Source: a bacterium (GTDB taxonomy: Bacteria > Vulcanimicrobiota > Vulcanimicrobiia > Vulcanimicrobiales > Vulcanimicrobiaceae). From it: a stretch of DNA of 5,252 bases. The stretch covers positions 1 to 5,252 of the forward strand of contig JAKBCP010000079.1 of NCBI GenBank assembly GCA_021807645.1, given 5' to 3'. Under the pieces are notes generated by a model, which saw nothing but the letters and a program-made list of their open reading frames with translations, did no database searches and was not told where the DNA came from. Positions 4,929 to 5,252 of this stretch are shown piece by piece (position 1 is the stretch's first letter; the number at the start of each line of letters is the position of its first letter). A program made the translations under genes and the position numbers.

Positions 4929-5252
4929 TCCTCACATCTTGCGTGATGTCCGTGCCGCCGAAAACGATATCGCCCTTGTCGACGACGACGAGCAGATGTT
5001 TCTTCTCGGCGATCGTTGCGGTAATCGCGCGCACCTTCGAGACCAGCGGCTTGAGTAACGTGTTTTGTTCGTCGGCGAGAACCTTGTTGAACTCTACCGA
5101 GATCTGCTGCTTTTCGGCGCTCGTGGTCGCCTTCTGCATTTTCGCGGCATAAATGGCGCGTTGCTGCTGGGCATACTTCGCAAATGCTTCGTTGGCGGCT
5201 TTTACTTTCGGCAGGCCGTTGTCGAGCACGCTTTGGTCCACATAGCCGATCG
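4912..5252 (-). CDS. OmpH/Skp-family periplasmic protein, 5' end cut by right window edge (OmpH-like 1)
   Basis: The reading frame is open to the right edge, so the start and signal peptide are outside the window; 112 complete codons are visible. The GTG at 5241 is not a start but the Val of IGYVD, the conserved first strand of the OmpH domain, encoded at 5250-5236. A helical arm follows, rich in Ala, Lys and Gln (from KVKAANEAFA through the EKKHL segment). Then come strand LLVVVDKGDIVFGG and the closing motif GGTDITQDV near the C-terminus. Size and order match an ordinary Skp-type protein of about 140 residues once a signal peptide is added. The TAG stop lies 17 bases inside the start of OmpH-like 2. 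The likely role is a periplasmic holdase for outer-membrane proteins, inferred from family and position. Whether it is also a lipoprotein cannot be seen. Confidence 0.85.
   Translation of the reverse strand, partial: IGYVDQSVLDNGLPKVKAANEAFAKYAQQQRAIYAAKMQKATTSAEKQQISVEFNKVLADEQNTLLKPLVSKVRAITATIAEKKHLLVVVDKGDIVFGGTDITQDVRNGLNH

Noticed and set aside
5239..5241. GTG at 5241 as the start of OmpH-like 1
   Set aside because: The frame stays open to the window edge and this codon is the Val of the conserved IGYVD strand, so the true start is outside the window.

Overview
The window is one uninterrupted, tightly packed cluster read entirely from the minus strand, so transcription runs from the right edge towards the left. 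It encodes the early steps of lipid A synthesis, preceded by three genes for OmpH/Skp-type periplasmic proteins. In transcription order the genes are: ompH-like 1 (cut by the right edge), ompH-like 2 (a 426-residue lipoprotein), ompH-like 3 (a 134-residue lipoprotein), lpxD, lpxC, fabZ, lpxA and the first 30 codons of lpxB (cut by the left edge). Gaps between genes are at most 9 bases and three junctions overlap. There is no non-coding stretch above 10 bases, and I see no RNA gene, mobile element, CRISPR array, terminator or promoter. The promoter must lie beyond the right edge.

The organism has an LPS-type outer membrane and GC-rich DNA. The order ompH-lpxD-lpxC-fabZ-lpxA-lpxB differs from that of Proteobacteria, where lpxC lies in the cell-division (dcw) cluster. 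It resembles the outer-membrane clusters of diderm lineages on the Terrabacteria side, such as Negativicutes, Halanaerobiales and partly Cyanobacteria. High GC, frequent GTG starts and multiplied OmpH genes would fit a little-cultured diderm phylum such as Eremiobacterota (WPS-2), but that is a guess, not a demonstration.

The genes fit one task. LpxA acylates UDP-GlcNAc at O-3, LpxC deacetylates the product, and LpxD adds the N-2 acyl chain. LpxB later joins two sugars into the disaccharide. FabZ acts on the same 3-hydroxyacyl-ACP pool that LpxA and LpxD draw on, so it competes with them for carbon. The OmpH/Skp-like proteins would escort outer-membrane proteins across the periplasm into the membrane whose outer leaflet the Lpx enzymes supply. 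No UDP-2,3-diacylglucosamine hydrolase (lpxH/lpxI/lpxG) lies between lpxA and lpxB, so that step must be encoded elsewhere.

The lipid A enzymes are ordinary and keep their catalytic residues. The unusual part is the right third: three divergent OmpH-type genes in tandem. Two encode predicted lipoproteins, and one of these has a helical region several times longer than that of classical Skp. Translation signals are also distinctive: five of the seven visible start codons are GTG, two junctions are 4-base GTGA overlaps, and two others share the layout TAA + 9 bases + GTG in the same frame.
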